Assembly (NCBI RefSeq): GCF_020497125.1 | Contig: NC_059072.1 | Span: 69,075,697-69,139,696, forward strand | Length of the DNA: 64,000 nt | Source of the DNA: Mauremys mutica | Lineage: Eukaryota > Chordata > Testudines > Geoemydidae | Direction: 5' to 3' | Shown here: positions 43,824 to 57,150 of the stretch, piece after piece | Layout of the letters: every line of letters starts with the position of its first letter | Position numbering within the stretch: the first letter of the stretch is position 1 | Translations under genes and position numbers: made by a program | Notes under the pieces: model-generated | Told to the model about the DNA's origin: nothing | Database searches by the model: none | The model's input: the letters and a program-made list of their open reading frames with translations, nothing else

Positions 43824-44400
43824 AAAGAAGATGTAAGTGTATTTTCACCTGGCGAAAGGTGTCATGATGATAGCCCTGGAGTCTTCTCTTTTTCTCCCTG
43901 CAAGGCAATCTTCCCCACAGTGCCAAGCCAATGTGGCTCATCCCTGATCTGGAGGGACCATCTCTGGAGTAATTCAGTGCCCGGTACCTCTCCTCAGGCT
44001 TTCAATGATGCCAGTGAGGGACACATGTGTTTGCCTCTTTGTGATTTAGGCATTTTTCCACATGGAAATGGACCGAGACCAACTCATTTCTAAGAGATCA
44101 CCAGATGGCAATGAATTTTGGACACTACCAGCCTGCTAGAGTGAAACTTCGGAGAAGCCAAAATATCACAATTCCAATTCCCTTTGCCAGAATCTATAAT
44201 ATGATACACTTGTCTCAAGAGCCACCCTCTTGGAGTGAAGTCACAGAAACAGTTGCGGGCTCAGACCACGCCTAATCTGCACACAAGACAGCTGAGCATG
44301 ACCAGATCAGAAATATTTTGAGGTGTGTTCCCCCCAAATAGCTGTTTTGAAATCCATGCTTTGCCTGATTTGGAACAGGTGTAGAATTCAGTTCTCCCAC
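43824..44400 (+). repeat. Local duplication, copy 1
   Basis: Matches 47722-48380 in direct orientation over about 550 bp, from TTTAAAAAGAAGATGTAAG to CTGATTTGGAACAGGT. Long shared blocks include CCCACAGTGCCAAGCCAATG, GGACACTACCAGCCTGCTAG and GAGCCACCCTCTTGGAGTGA. This copy has lost about 60 bp near 44330 and differs by small indels. Sequences outside do not match. It may be an interspersed element or a duplication about 3.9 kb apart; no inverted ends or target copies were found. Confidence 0.85.
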
Positions 44401-45810
44401 ATCCCAGGTGAGTGAGAATGAATTTGGCTATTGGTTTAAAAATTCTGGACTAGATTTGCTGGTCTAGTTTAGAATTATTAAACAGGGAATCAAATTCAAA
44501 AAAGGCAACAGGTTGATACACACTTTCTTCTGAAAATTAACATTGTTAATTATTGTGAATGCTTATTATTTATTATTTCTAATAGAGTAATGCCTAGAGA
44601 CCCCAGTCAAGATAAGAACCCATTATGCTAGGCACTATATAAACCTGTGTGTTGTACAGCACATTTATACATTATATATTTATATTCTTTCAAATTCAAG
44701 GTCTAGATTGTTACCTGGACTACAAGCCTGTGCAGAGGAAACTATTACTCCTTCCCCAGATCAGGGGGATTGAGAGGGGTAGGGAATGGGTATAGCAGTG
44801 GCTCCTCCTAACATTTATTGGCCAGTAGCAAATTATTGCAGCTCTCACTTGTCCCCCAGAGCAAGGAGGGGATTGCAGTGGTCTGAGCCTCCAGCTCCTT
44901 ACCCAAGATGCTCATTGGATGGCACAGCTACATGTCATCCTTTACAGGGGTTTTGTAATGAAATCTAGCTCTTAATGTTTATAGAAAATCAATACATGAG
45001 TATATAATATCACAATGTTAGTCTTATAAATTGATGGTTTCCTGTGAAAGCTTCATATTCTGTATTCTCTTTATAAATTCCATTGGCTGTAATTCAAACA
45101 TCAGAATTAAGGACATTGGGGAATGAGAGAAGTAGGTACAAGTGGTATTTCAAAATCATTATTCTTACTGCTTCTATTTTTGTTTGTTTTGTAGAGCTAC
45201 ATAGATATTCTTTTCTAAAATAAAGATTTTTTTTGAAGAATTTAGAAATTGTAAGATCAGAAGTTAGAAAATTCCATCTCTTCGGAGAGCACTTTTTATT
45301 ACCACAGTGATTATTTCTAAATAGCTCCATCTAAACAGAATGCCAATTTCAATTATAAATCTGAGAGTTAACCCGAGGAGCACAATACAATATTACAACT
45401 GTACGTGAATGCATTTTCCAAACAAATCACAGGGTTGCATTTTAGACACTAATAAAACTGGAATAGCATACCATAATAAACTTTTGTCTGTTTTATAACA
45501 CATTTTTAAAGTGGTATATGGGAAAAATGAAAGCAGGAAATATGGTTCCAGACAAGAAAAGTACTAGCAGGGAAGATATATAATGGTTCATTCTATGAGC
45601 TATGTATAATCAGGACTGTTGGAATGTTTACACATGATTGTCAAAATGCAAGAGAACTCTGCTGTGGGGTGTATTCAGAATTGCCCTCTCTGTTTATAAA
45701 AGTTTCTGTTGACTTGCCTCAGACTCTCTCTTCATCTCTCCTACCATTTGTATTCTCTCTGATTCATGATATAGTCTTGCCACCATTTGTGCATCAGGTT
45801 TCACTATACC
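44401..45810. other. Unassigned gene-free DNA
   Basis: AT-rich, with short open frames only. No element ends or gene features recognised. Confidence 0.5.
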
Positions 45811-46105
45811 AGGAATTCTCAAACTTCATTGCACCACGACCTACTTCTGACAACAAAACAAAACAAACAAACAAAAAATTACTACGCAACCCCAGGAGTG
45901 GGGATCGAAGCCTGAGTCCACCCAAGCCCCATGACCGGAGGCCAAAGCCAAAGCTTGAGCTCCACCATCCCATGGGGGGAAGAGGGAGAAAACTGTAACC
46001 TAAGCCTCACCACCCAGGGCAGAAACCCTCAGGCTTCAGACCCAGATGGTGGGGCTCAGGCTTCAGCTTCGGCCCTGGGCTCCAGCAAGTCTAAGCCAGC
46101 AGAGC
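45811..46105 (+). mobile_element. hAT-type non-autonomous fragment
   Basis: Begins near ATTCTCAAACTTCATTGCAC, a hAT-type terminus relative of CAAGGGTTCTCAAACTT at 18127, then an AAC-rich stretch and a GC-rich body (AGCCTGAGTCCACCCAAGCC, CAGGCTTCAGACCC). The opposite end is not clear. The small frames across it are spurious. Confidence 0.5.
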
Positions 46106-47721
46106 ACGTTGCTATCCAATTTGGTGGATCTAATGTTACTGTACATCAAAGTCATTCTTTAGATTTCATTATATCAACTTAAACTACTTGTTTTACTTTT
46201 TAGTGAGCAGCTTTCATTGCAGTGTCATGCCTGATCTAGAGATGGAACAATTTGTCTTTAAAAGATGAAACCTCAGACTAATGCACTAGCTTTTTATTTC
46301 CTTAGAGTAAGCTCAAAGGCCAAAACTCTCAAGCTCTCTAAATCTAGGTGCCAAGGCCCAGATCCTCAAAGGCATTTAGGCATTTAACTTTCAGTTGATT
46401 TCAGTGGGAAGGACTTAAGCATATACTGAACTTTAGCTCCACTGACTTCAGTGACACTTCTAGTCTTCAAGTCAAATATGTGCTTAACTGGACTGGAGTG
46501 TTAGCCCAGTTATGCATCTCAGTCAGTGGTTTGCAGATGTTCTGAGTACCCATAGCTCTGGTTAACCTGAGTAGGAATGGAGAATGCTTGGCACCCCTGA
46601 AAAAACAGACAAAAAGTTTTAAAATGTTGGTCCTAATTAGGTTAGTCTTTGATGCTTTAGAAAGTTGTAACACATTCTTTTAGATTTCAGAGCCGGATAA
46701 CTCCCATCTCCTCTCCTACCAGTGTCAAACAAAAAAAAAAAAACACTTTTCATTAATAAAACTAAATTGGGACTATTTTATTATCAGATTTTTATTTTAA
46801 ACCATGGATCTTCTGTAATTGATATGAAACTATTGGGACATGGATAATTAGGGCTCTGTATAAATCAATGTTGTCAAGCTGCATGAATGATTAAGGCAAA
46901 AAAAATGGCTAATTTCACAGTTTATCTGTGACATAAAATTCTCAAAAAGGGTAATTTATATGCCAAAAAGATTCTTAGATATTTTAATGTTTTTTCCAAT
47001 GAAACATAGTAATAAGGAAGATTAATGCTGGCTCTCAACCAACCTATAATTTATTCTTTTTAATCAAAAAGTGAATACAGAATATTACATGATACAAATC
47101 TTGACCAACATTATATTTTATTGGATAAAAGACAATCCTATACACTGGAGTTCTTGGTACTCAGATCTGAAAACAACATTTGCAAACAGCAGTTGAACTA
47201 TTAATAGGCAAGATGCATCAAATGCAGATTTCCAGGCCCCGCAGCAGGCACAACATTTGAATAAGTTCTATTTGCTCAGCGATATTGGATCCCTGTGGTG
47301 GGACTTGTGGAATTCTCTACATCTTGCTGGGAGTCTTTGTAGAATTTTCTAGAGATGCTTTGTGGAGCAAGCTGTTGAGTACTATCTTGGCTGTACTTGA
47401 CATAAGGATGTTTTCCCCACGGCCATTGTTGCCCTGAAGAACCATTTATTTTCATATTACGTTTATGGCATTGCACTTCTTTAGCATAGTTTCCTTAGAT
47501 AAAGAGAAACATTGTGATACACTATATGTGAGAAATAGCCTTGAAATATCTGTGCTTCAGATTGAAATGTGAGGGATCTTTAGAATGCATGCAGGCTCTT
47601 GCACCATCAGAGTGGGTCTCAGTGGAAGCGCCACCCATTTCAGGAACCTGGGAAATTACTCTAGAAAAAAAATCCCCTTTGTTTTTGTTAATATCAAAAG
47701 TCAAGTTTATAAAACAGGATG
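46106..47721. other. Unassigned DNA with one short palindromic repeat fragment
   Basis: At 46330-46450 the phrases GGCCCAGATCCTCAAAGGC and GATTTCAGTGGGAAGGACTT look like a fragment of a common short reptile palindromic repeat. An A13 run lies near 46730. No gene. Confidence 0.45.
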
Positions 47722-48380
47722 TATTTTAAAAAGAAGATGTAAGTATTTTCATCTGGTGAAAAGTGTCATGTTGATAGCCCTGGAGTCCTCTCTTTCTCTC
47801 CCTGCATGGAAAGAGCAAGACAATCTTCCCCACAGTGCCAAGCCAATGTGGCTCATCCCTCATCTAGAGGGATAATTCAGTCCCCATATTCATTCAGTCC
47901 TTGGTACCTCTCCTCACACTGTCAATGATGCCAGTGAGGGACACATGTTTGCCTTTTTGTGGTTTAGGCATTTTTCCACAAGGAAATGGACCGAGACCAA
48001 TTCATTTCTCAGAGATCACCAGATGGCAATTAATTTTGGACACTACCAGCCTGCTAGAGTGAAACTTTGGAGAAGCCAAAATATCACATTACCAGTTCCC
48101 TTCGCCAGAATCTATATGATACACTTGTCTCAAGAGCCACCCTCTTGGAGTGAAGTCACAGAAACAGTTGTGGGCTCAAATCATGCCTAATCTGCACACA
48201 AGACAGCTGAGGATGACCAAATCAGGAATATTTTTTAAGGTACATATGCGTTCCAGAATCCTCAATAACCCAGTGGTTAGGGCACTCGCTTGGGATGTGG
48301 GAGAGCTGTTTTGAAATCCATGCTGTGCCTGATTTGGAACAGGTATATGAACTTGGTTCTCACACATGCCAGCTGAGTGC
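47722..48380 (+). repeat. Local duplication, copy 2 (longer)
   Basis: Partner of 43824-44400. It retains a segment with CCAGTGGTTAGGGCACTCGC and GGGATGTGGGAGAGCTG that copy 1 lacks; that segment resembles a common reptile repeat with a tRNA-like phrase. An 81-codon open frame (47945-48190) lies in the best-conserved part, but the same region in copy 1 is frameshifted, so it gives no support for a gene. Confidence 0.85.
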
Positions 48381-49715
48381 TATAATCAGAGGGCGGGCCT
48401 CTCTGCTGTTTGTGGAAAAGGGCTGACCTGGCTTACGTGCCTGATTCCAGGAGAAGGTTCACAGCTATGAATCCAAAGTAGAAATAGGAGCCTGAGTCAG
48501 GCACCTAAGTCACTTTGAGGGGACAGATTTTAGACTGAACCCCACTCCTCATCATTTTCTACTGAGTAGTTAAGCCAGTTCTTTACTTGCTTGCTAGGTT
48601 CTGTGAATCACTTTCTCAGTGGCCTAACTGTCCCGTTGAATTGTGTGGTGAACCTGGGCACATAACTCAAGGCTGGGGATTTCAGTGGGTGGTGGGATGC
48701 CTAAAAGGCAGGCTGTGCAATGCTCAGCATTGCCCTTTGTGGATTTAGCTCTTGGTGCTTTTGCTGGTCCATGCTTTTCACGAGCTCCAGAGGTTTCTTA
48801 CCCAACTAAAATGATCCATTGATCCAAACACAAACCCTCATATACTTCAACCTCCCATGTAGTAACACCAACAATCACCAATTATCTATTCTCTTCCTCT
48901 GTACACATTCCAGGTTCCCAGTCCAAAAACCTGTTTCCTTGAGCTTTGTACAGGGAAACTGTTTTGTCTCTTTGGAAACAGTCTCAGAAAAATACATGAC
49001 TCTTCCAATAACATGAAGTTACCAAACCTCATTAACTTCCTTTGTCTAATGACACTTGTTTAATTTTTACTAGATTTGTGGTAATGTTTCCTATTATGAA
49101 AAAAAAAGTTCAGCTTCCTTCCACTTGTTACTAAACATGCAATAAAAACCTTTGAGGGTTGTGGAGTTCAAATATTTTATACAACCAGTTTCAATACTAA
49201 AACGCCTGTTTTGATTCTCTTAATGGTGAAACCAAACACTACTGTGGCAGAGACGGGGTAGTACTGAAGAACGTAAATTCAAAGAATTGGGGAGAAGCAT
49301 CTTATAGAAAAGTAATGTTTGGGAAGTTTTATCTTTAGTAGAATTGGTTCAAAACACTGTTGTACAGATACTATCCAATCAATGATGGCTGACTGCTAAA
49401 GTACTGCCCCACACAGAACAAATATGGAAAGAAATAAGTTGAAATAAGTTTACCCTCATCTCACTTACATGCATCACTCATGACTAATAAATTAACAGAT
49501 TAGTACTTCTGTCTTGCAGATGAAAGAGCCATGAGGGGGGCAACTGTTTCCTTATCATAGCTTGGACGGTGTTAGTTCTTGAAGAGGGCTCCAACGTAGC
49601 ATCCACAGACGTTCAGGGCGGGCACTCACACACAACTGAACAGCCAGACAGCCACAGCAAAAGACTAAAAGGCACTTTTAAGATGACCCTTTCATTAATT
49701 AACATGGCTACGGAG
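48381..49715. other. Unassigned gene-free DNA
   Basis: No gene, RNA or bounded repeat recognised. Confidence 0.5.
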
Positions 49716-49718
49716 TTA

Positions 49719-49975
49719 GGGTATGTCTACACTGCAATTAAAAGCCCGTGGCTGTCCTGTGCCAGCTGAGTTGAACTCACAAGGCTCGGTCTAAGGTGCT
49801 GATTGATTGTGGTATAGACGTTTGGGCTCAGGCTGCAGCCTGGGCTCTGGGATCCTCCCACTTTGCAAGGTCCTAGAGCCCTGGCTCCAGGCCAAGCACC
49901 TACACTGCTGTTAAACAGCCCCTTAGTCCGAGCCCCATGAGCCATGAGGGTTTTTAACTGAATGTAGACCTACAC
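49719..49975. mobile_element. Harbinger-type MITE, about 257 bp
   Basis: Preceded by TTA (49716-49718), with left end GGGTATGTCTACACTGCAAT. The right end is mutated (GAATGTAGACCTACACTT where GTGTAGACATACCC is expected), so the end point is approximate. The body is GC-richer, with GGGCTCAGGCTGCAGCCTGGG. Confidence 0.7.
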
Positions 49976-52900
49976 TTTGTCTCCCATGTGAAATTTTCAT
50001 CCCATGTAATCAGTGTGTCAAATAACAGGACAGAAAGCCTATACAATTAGAACAGCTGCAATGAAGGTCAAAGCGCATGTCAGATTTGAATATCAAAATC
50101 TAGTTAAAGACCTTCCAAATATAGTTGTAAATTGGAGCACCTCCCATTCAAGGATGAGAAATTAGCAGGTCATTTCAAAAGGAACTGAAGTTTGCTGGAA
50201 GAATTAGTGCTAACAAGACTTTGAAAATCTTCAGACATGACAATCTCCTTTTGTGGAGATTCATTTCCCAACAAAAGTGAAAAGCACTGTGCCACAATGT
50301 TATATTTCTTGACTCATACAGTAGATCCTACATCTCTTTCCTTCCTACACAAAGTCATAATTTGTTTATGATATCCTACTCTACATGTTTCTATACTCTC
50401 CTCTGGTTCCAGTGCTGTTGCAAAGATAATAGATGATGCTAATGAGAAACAAAACATTGTCATTCTTCAGCAACCTTCAAGACTGTAGTTCTTCAGATGC
50501 TAACAGTATTAATGGGGATAGAGGAATATATGAGCACATTAAACAAATTATAATTCAGCAATATATTCTACCAGGCTACAGAATGCATCTATTTAAATTG
50601 TACATTTCAACTGATATTTTTACTATTATCTTTTGTACTATTATTATATGAATATACTGAATTACTTTTATTACTTTTCATGCAGTGTTGATTACATGAA
50701 ATATGATAGCAAAATCAAGTTCGGCAAACATTCTTGTGCCTTAACAGCTGATGGATGCATTCCACTTGGAAATGTCCACCACATTTAAAATAATGATTTA
50801 TCAACAATAATAATAAGGAATAGGCTTAAGGATTCAGAAAAGCATGGTGAGTGCCAATATCAGAGATGAGTTCAGATCAGAAAAAAATAAAAAGGAGAGT
50901 TGAATAGAGAACTGTGAGGTAAATGTGCAGAGATGAGAGAGCGGTATTTAAGGAAAAACAAAAGAGAGTTGTAAGAGGTAGATGGTAAGGGAAAAGCCAG
51001 TTAATAAAAATAATGCAAAATTACCAAGAATGTGGGAATCAGCAGAAAGAATTATCGCTTCAACAAATTCATCAATTTCATTTCATATTTTTCCAAAAAG
51101 TGATAAAGGACATTCTTAGGGCACTTTTCTTCATGTGATATGTAGTGAAACTTAGTTTGATGTTAATGGGAGTTACACAAGCAGCCCAAGGACAATGCAG
51201 TAGATAGCATTACAGTAGACATTATTGGATTCTAGGATGTTCTAAATTTGTTTTAAGAATGAATACATTCAATAAATTATGGTAATCTTTTACCCATTAT
51301 GAAGGGGTTGACTCACTGTTGGCACTTTCTGGTGACTGGGCATGTAGTAGCAGCTCTCTCCCTGTCTGGTACTTCCTGATGACAGTTGCTCTGGCACTGT
51401 GGTGGTCTGCCTTTTCCTGTGTCTTACTCCTCCAGCCAGGCCACTTTAAAGTCTCTTCCCCTCTGGGATAGTCAATGAACAGAAACAAAGGGAATTAACA
51501 CAAATCATTCATTCCAAAATTGGAATAAGGCTCTCTTCCTTCAGAGGGTGTATGTTGGGCTATGGCCCTGAACTGAGTTCACAGGTAATAGAAGGGAATG
51601 GTTCCCACTCAAGGTGAGTCAGTATCAGGCCCTCTCTTTCCTCAAGGAGGGCCACTGGGCAGTGGTGACCTTCAGAGCTCTTCCTTCAGCCAGCCCTCCC
51701 TCCCTCCAATCCTGAAATTTCTCACAGGTGCAATGGGGCAGGGGTACCTGAGCCCACAACTCCTTGTTGTCCAGTGTGGAATCTGTATACCCCATCACAC
51801 CATGGATGGACAGTGGGTGGCAAATACCTCACTGTTCTCCCTAGCCTGTGTGCTTACATGTGTAGGCATCTCACCAACATGCACTATAAAAAGCAATGTG
51901 TCTGCTGAACAGGAGAGGAAAGGGTGAGCTCTCAGAGCTTTAACAATGGAGCTCTGAAAGTCATTCATTCTGCTCACAGAAAAAAAAAACACAGGCAACA
52001 AGGCTGCACCATATGTACAATGTACCAAATGAGTCACAGGAGAAAACTGGGAATTGTGTTTGGATTGTTGTCCATTATCTCTTGATGACTCATAAAAGAA
52101 ATATGGTGTTAAGAGGCTTTCTTCAAGTTGAAGTGAAAGGAAGACAGTCGAAATTGGATAAGGAACACAAAAAGAAGGAAAAGAACATTATGAGATGACA
52201 GCATGTGGCATCATACTCTTGGAAAAATGTTTTCATCTTCATTGTCCTTCAATTTGAACATTAGAAACGTATTTGTTCCTAGCATAGATTAGGCCAAAAC
52301 TACACCTACATATCTCTAGTAAACCATATAATATAAAATTCAATTTAGGATACTAAATTGGCAAACAAGATGGATCTCAGCATATAAGCTCACTACCAAA
52401 ATTGACAACTACAATAGGATACTGAACATTTAAATTACCTTCAGTATCTGCTAACAGGCAAGATAATGAGTTGGTCTAGATGAGCTTGAAAGAAAAAAAA
52501 TCAGTACAATAAAACCATTTATTTTTAACGACATGGTTACCAGCATTTGTTTAATTTCTCACAATTGAGTACAACAGCTAGATTTCTTATTGGGTTAAGA
52601 AGTTTTTATAATTCCTTTTTACTGATGGAGCAGGAAGAGTATAAACAGTTATGGCTTTTTACAAAGTAAACACAACTGTGCAAATTTGTAAAATTTTGCA
52701 TGGATAATTTTATTGTGTTATTTTGGACAACCGCACCTCAGAAATTTCTCTTACAAAAAATTTCAAGATGGTGGTTGCATTTGGCTATGAAATGGGTTAG
52801 AAAACACTACCTTTTGTGCAGTAATAGATGTTACACAAAAGCCATTTTGGTGCATTGAAGGGTGAGTGAAAAAGAAATGTAATATGCTGCTACTGATGTT

Positions 52901-54961
52901 TCTTTTTACTCAGGTTATCTCTCCCTAGGTTGTCCCAGAGGGAGCTCATTTTATAAATGTAATAGTCTGGCCATTGGTCTGTAAGTCCTTCTTGAAGTGA
53001 ACTGTTTTACTCATCCTGATCAAAACTCATTGTAGAAATGTGGATCTTTCCACTGACTTCCATAAGCTTTTGGATCAAGTAGCCCTCCAGCACCTAATGC
53101 AGCAGCAGAAGTATAGAGACTGCCCATGTTGTGGCCTCCTGCTCACACAGGACCTTTCAAAGTAATTGCTAGGAAATTCTGAGAACCCAGGATGTTGGAG
53201 AAGTAATGGAAACAATAAGGGCCAAAATTTCCCCTCGTTAACATAGGGTTATCCCTCTTAAAGAAATAATGCACAGTTTCATATGGTTTTGATGCAAAAG
53301 GGCAGGAATAATTTAATTTGTAGAAAATAATATCAATTCAAAGTTATGGGGTCAGGTGCAATATGGCACAAATCTTACATGGTAAAAAATATTAGCATGA
53401 TGTTCTATGGACAGCACATTATGAATTTCACACTGACGCAGTGAATGAGCAGGACTCAGACACTTTAGGCAGGCTTGATTTAAAAAAAAACAACAACCCA
53501 CATACACTTCTGCTGAAAGCAACTGAAACCTTCATTAGCTGTTTACTCAGCTTTGTTTGTTCTGCCATTTAGCTCCTCCTTGCTTGGCCTCTCCTCTACT
53601 GTCAACATGACATTCTCATTTTGTCAGTTTCAGTTTCCAAAACTGCTAGTCCAGCAGACATCCCTTCACACTTCCTTCTCTATTGTTAAACTGAAGTGTC
53701 TACACTACTTCAGTGTCTGTGGTAAACAACTCATACAATTTTTATTGAATTCTTAGTTTTGTGGTACAGACCAAGGAGGTAATGTGAGTGTTGGGAGAGT
53801 GACAAGGTGGCCACTGCTGGGAGGAGACATCTAGTGGATTTAGAAACAAACAAAAACAAAGAACCCCCTCAACTCTCCAATTTCAAAGATGTTTTATCTT
53901 TTTGACATTGTGAACAAAACTGTGGACAAGTATCCCAGACACACAGTCATTTGAAATATGGGCAGCAAATTCATCATGATATTTAGATAAAAGTCCCACA
54001 CGAGAGACCAGAGCAACTGAGAAACATATCCCCTCAGTTTGGCATTAGGCTCTGCTCCTTCCTCCCCTTTTGTTTTAAAGAGATTTATAGACTCCAGATA
54101 TTTAGTACGTTCTATTTTATAGTTTTACTGTCAATATTATCTTCATTAAGGAAGACCAACTGAATGGAGAACACTTTTTTTTTAGAATAGACAAATCTAT
54201 TCCAGCTCTATCCCCTTATGTTTTCTGTAAGTATGTCTGAAAGCTAGTGTGAATTTAAGCACCCTGCTTAAAACATAATAAAGCAGCTAAAAATCAATAA
54301 ACAGGATGAGAGAGTCATTGTTATTCCAAACTTGTTTTGGCAAATTGACAGTTGTTAAGCCTGTTTTAAACTAAATTGAGATCCACAGTGGATGACATCC
54401 CATTGACTAGAGCTAGCCACATGATAGGGATTTTCTTCTTATGCCTTTCCTAAATTTTCCTGTGATTTGTAAGCAAAATTAAAATTCAACTAGAGTATTG
54501 CATCAAAATATACTATCTGTAACAGTGTACAGTGAGAGAAGAGATTTAAAATAGTATTTTGGTGATTTTTAAAAAAAATATGATTTAGCTTTAAAGGCCT
54601 CAGAATTGAACAACAATCAGTTTATAGGACCCAAAAGGTCAGTAGGTATTGATTCTTCTAATGATCTTGTTCAGACTGTCTAGGTTTGAAAAAAATAAAA
54701 GTCCCTTGTATTATTTGAAGGCCTACAGTACAAATTAGATTTTCCAGGCAAGATCTTGAATAAAATAGCTGCCTCTGAATCCTTTCTTTATGTAGTGAAT
54801 ATTAATGCACCACAAGGAGTCAATTAATAAAAACCAAAAACCCACTAAACAAGCCTAGGAGTTTAAAAGATTTTCTCTTAGTTAAAATATACTTCAGTGA
54901 GGAAAGCCAGCACAAGTCACTCAGCACCACATAAAGACTGTATTGTGGCTGGGTGTGGAGT
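49976..54961. other. Unassigned gene-free DNA
   Basis: About 5 kb of AT-rich sequence. Small open frames (50433, 51598, 52013, 53553) have no domain, signal peptide or neighbour that supports a gene. No bounded element was seen. Confidence 0.5.
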
Positions 54962-55025
54962 GGCTATGATAGGAGTGTGTGGTGGACAGGTTGAAGGGCT
55001 ATGATAGGAGTGTGTGGTGGACAGG
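54962..55025 (+). repeat. 29-bp direct repeat, 35-bp step
   Basis: The phrase GGCTATGATAGGAGTGTG...GGACAGG occurs exactly at 54962-54990 and 54997-55025. The second copy overlaps the start of the hAT-like fragment at 55022. Confidence 0.85.
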
Positions 55026-55235
55026 GCCCGTGTTAGATTCGCTAAGGCCCAGGACAGAAACTAAGGAGTGGGCCCTCACCCCACTGCCTGGGGCTGAAGC
55101 TAAGCCCCACCACGCGGGGTTGAAGCCAAAGCCCCCAGGCCTGAAACCTGAGCTGTCTGGTGTCAGCACTTGCCCCCCCCAAAATGTTTCTCTGTGCCCC
55201 CCCTGGGGAGCACCCCATGATTTGAAAACATCTGC
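55022..55235 (+). mobile_element. hAT-type non-autonomous fragment
   Basis: Starts CAGGGCCCGTGTTAG, a hAT-style terminus, and continues with a GC-rich body (GGGGCTGAAGCTAAGCCCC, CCCCCAGGCCTGAAACC) and CCCCATGATTTGAAAACATC. It is related in style to 45811-46105. Ends and target copies are not resolved, and the open frames on both strands are spurious. Confidence 0.45.
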
Positions 55236-57150
55236 TTTATTGTGATTTATTTCCACTTTTAGAGAGTAAATTATTGTAATACATTTACTCACAGTGACTC
55301 TGAAGATATGTAACTTAGCTGCATGAGGCCCAGACAATTGCTCCACTTGCTACCCACTAATTCTGGCCCTAGCCATAAGACCCATGTCTATCCAAATCCA
55401 GTGGCTCCAATACATCAGACATGAAGGGCATAATACATTGAAGCTCCCTCTCCAGTCTATAGTCAGGAGTTTGAAACCTTTGATTTCCTGCAGCCCCATG
55501 CTGTTGTGGTGCGTTGAAGGGGAGGATATTTACCACTCTGAGCCCTTTGCACTCCCTCTGAATCAAGCCTGATTACTCTGAGTTTATGCAGGTGAAATGA
55601 ATTTCACCTGTGGATTGTACTGCATCTAATCCTAATAGGCATTTCAGACTGAGAGTCTGCTCTTTTTCAACTAGTAGTATGACTTAAAGAATTCCAAGGG
55701 AGCTCTAGTTATGTATTTAAAAACTACTACTTTCTTATCCTATTTAGATTTGTTTGAGGATCTTTATTTAGGTCAACAATTAAAGCAAATTACAAACACA
55801 ATGATTTTAGGTATTTTTAACTTCCTTTTAGTTACTCTCTGATTTCAGTTGGAGCTGAGATATCAGCAGGACTTAATAATCACCTGTGATATATAACACG
55901 GTATGTAGTATGTGCATGTTAATTGTATAAAACATCATTATCTATGGCTTAACAATGTCCAGAAAAGAGCCTGCTGTATCAATCTAGTACCAGAATACAG
56001 TACATGAAGGCGGATATCTTATCTCAAAAGACTCAACAATTCTTTAATTATCCATGCTGACAGTAAACAGAGGTTATATTTAGATCTGGCTACAAACCAG
56101 GTTGTAAACTTTTGTGAACCTAGATACCTTTGCACATTAGCAGCCTGGTATGACCAGGGAGGGCTTCATCTGGGCTTGCTTGATAGCTAGCTTTCCCACT
56201 CAGTTGCATTAAGGTGAAACTCCAGAAAGATAACAGCAAGCACAGATGAGCTAATCTAAATGCAACCCAGTCATTCAGGTTTAGATAATAGTCACTGCCA
56301 GGATAATTTTCAGTTTTTGGCTTTTCCCAGCATTAGTAACACAAGGCCACAGCAGCTGTAAAGTCATGGGTTTACATGAAAGAAAGTAATTTGCACAGAC
56401 CATGAAAGGATAGTTGCAAAGAACTTTAATAATGTAAGTTTTATTTGGACTTTGCCTTCATCCTCGTTTACAGCAGTTAATTCCTACCCTCATTTCCAAC
56501 AGACAAAGATTAATTGGTACTCTTTATCAGAGCAGTTGGCGATTAGGAATGTGCTTCTCTCACCCATATCTTCCATCATGGACTGTAGCCGCTCAGTAAA
56601 AAGATGCGCCCCAAACCAGCACATCCATTTTTCAACAAAGCAATATATAGCAACAGGTTACTGCTTTTGTAAAGCTATTACTTTTACTGTCAACATGACT
56701 GCTACTATAAGTTGTCTCATTAGATGGAATAAAATGAACTGAATGAAAAAAGTCTGACCAGACAAAAAACTGAGCTCTAGGGAAAACAAAAACAAAAAAA
56801 TAAAAAATATTAATATATCTCAAATATATGGTATTAATATGTATATATGACTCATCTTCTACTATATCAATGTAATGGTAGTGAAGAAGATGACCCTCAA
56901 AGACTACTGTTGGGAGTTTATGGATGGACAAAATTAGAAGAATGTGAATAAACACACTAGGAAGATGAAGAATGAAAGAGTGATGTACTAATGTAGTAGA
57001 TGAGTCATTTTAATATAAAGAATTGAAAACTGTTCTGGGATGTAAAAATAACTCTGAGATGTAATTGATTTCCTTTGAAAGCTAGTTTAACCATGTTATT
57101 AAGTCTTGCTGATACCTCAGCTCCAGCTGAAATCAGATATGGGAATGTCA
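55236..57150. other. Unassigned gene-free DNA
   Basis: AT-rich DNA. The open frames at 55369-55572 and 56452-56955 show no protein features. No element recognised. Confidence 0.5.

Noticed and set aside
47945..48190. 81-codon frame in duplication copy 2 as a conserved gene
   Set aside because: The matching region in copy 1 is shifted by small indels, and there is no recognisable domain.
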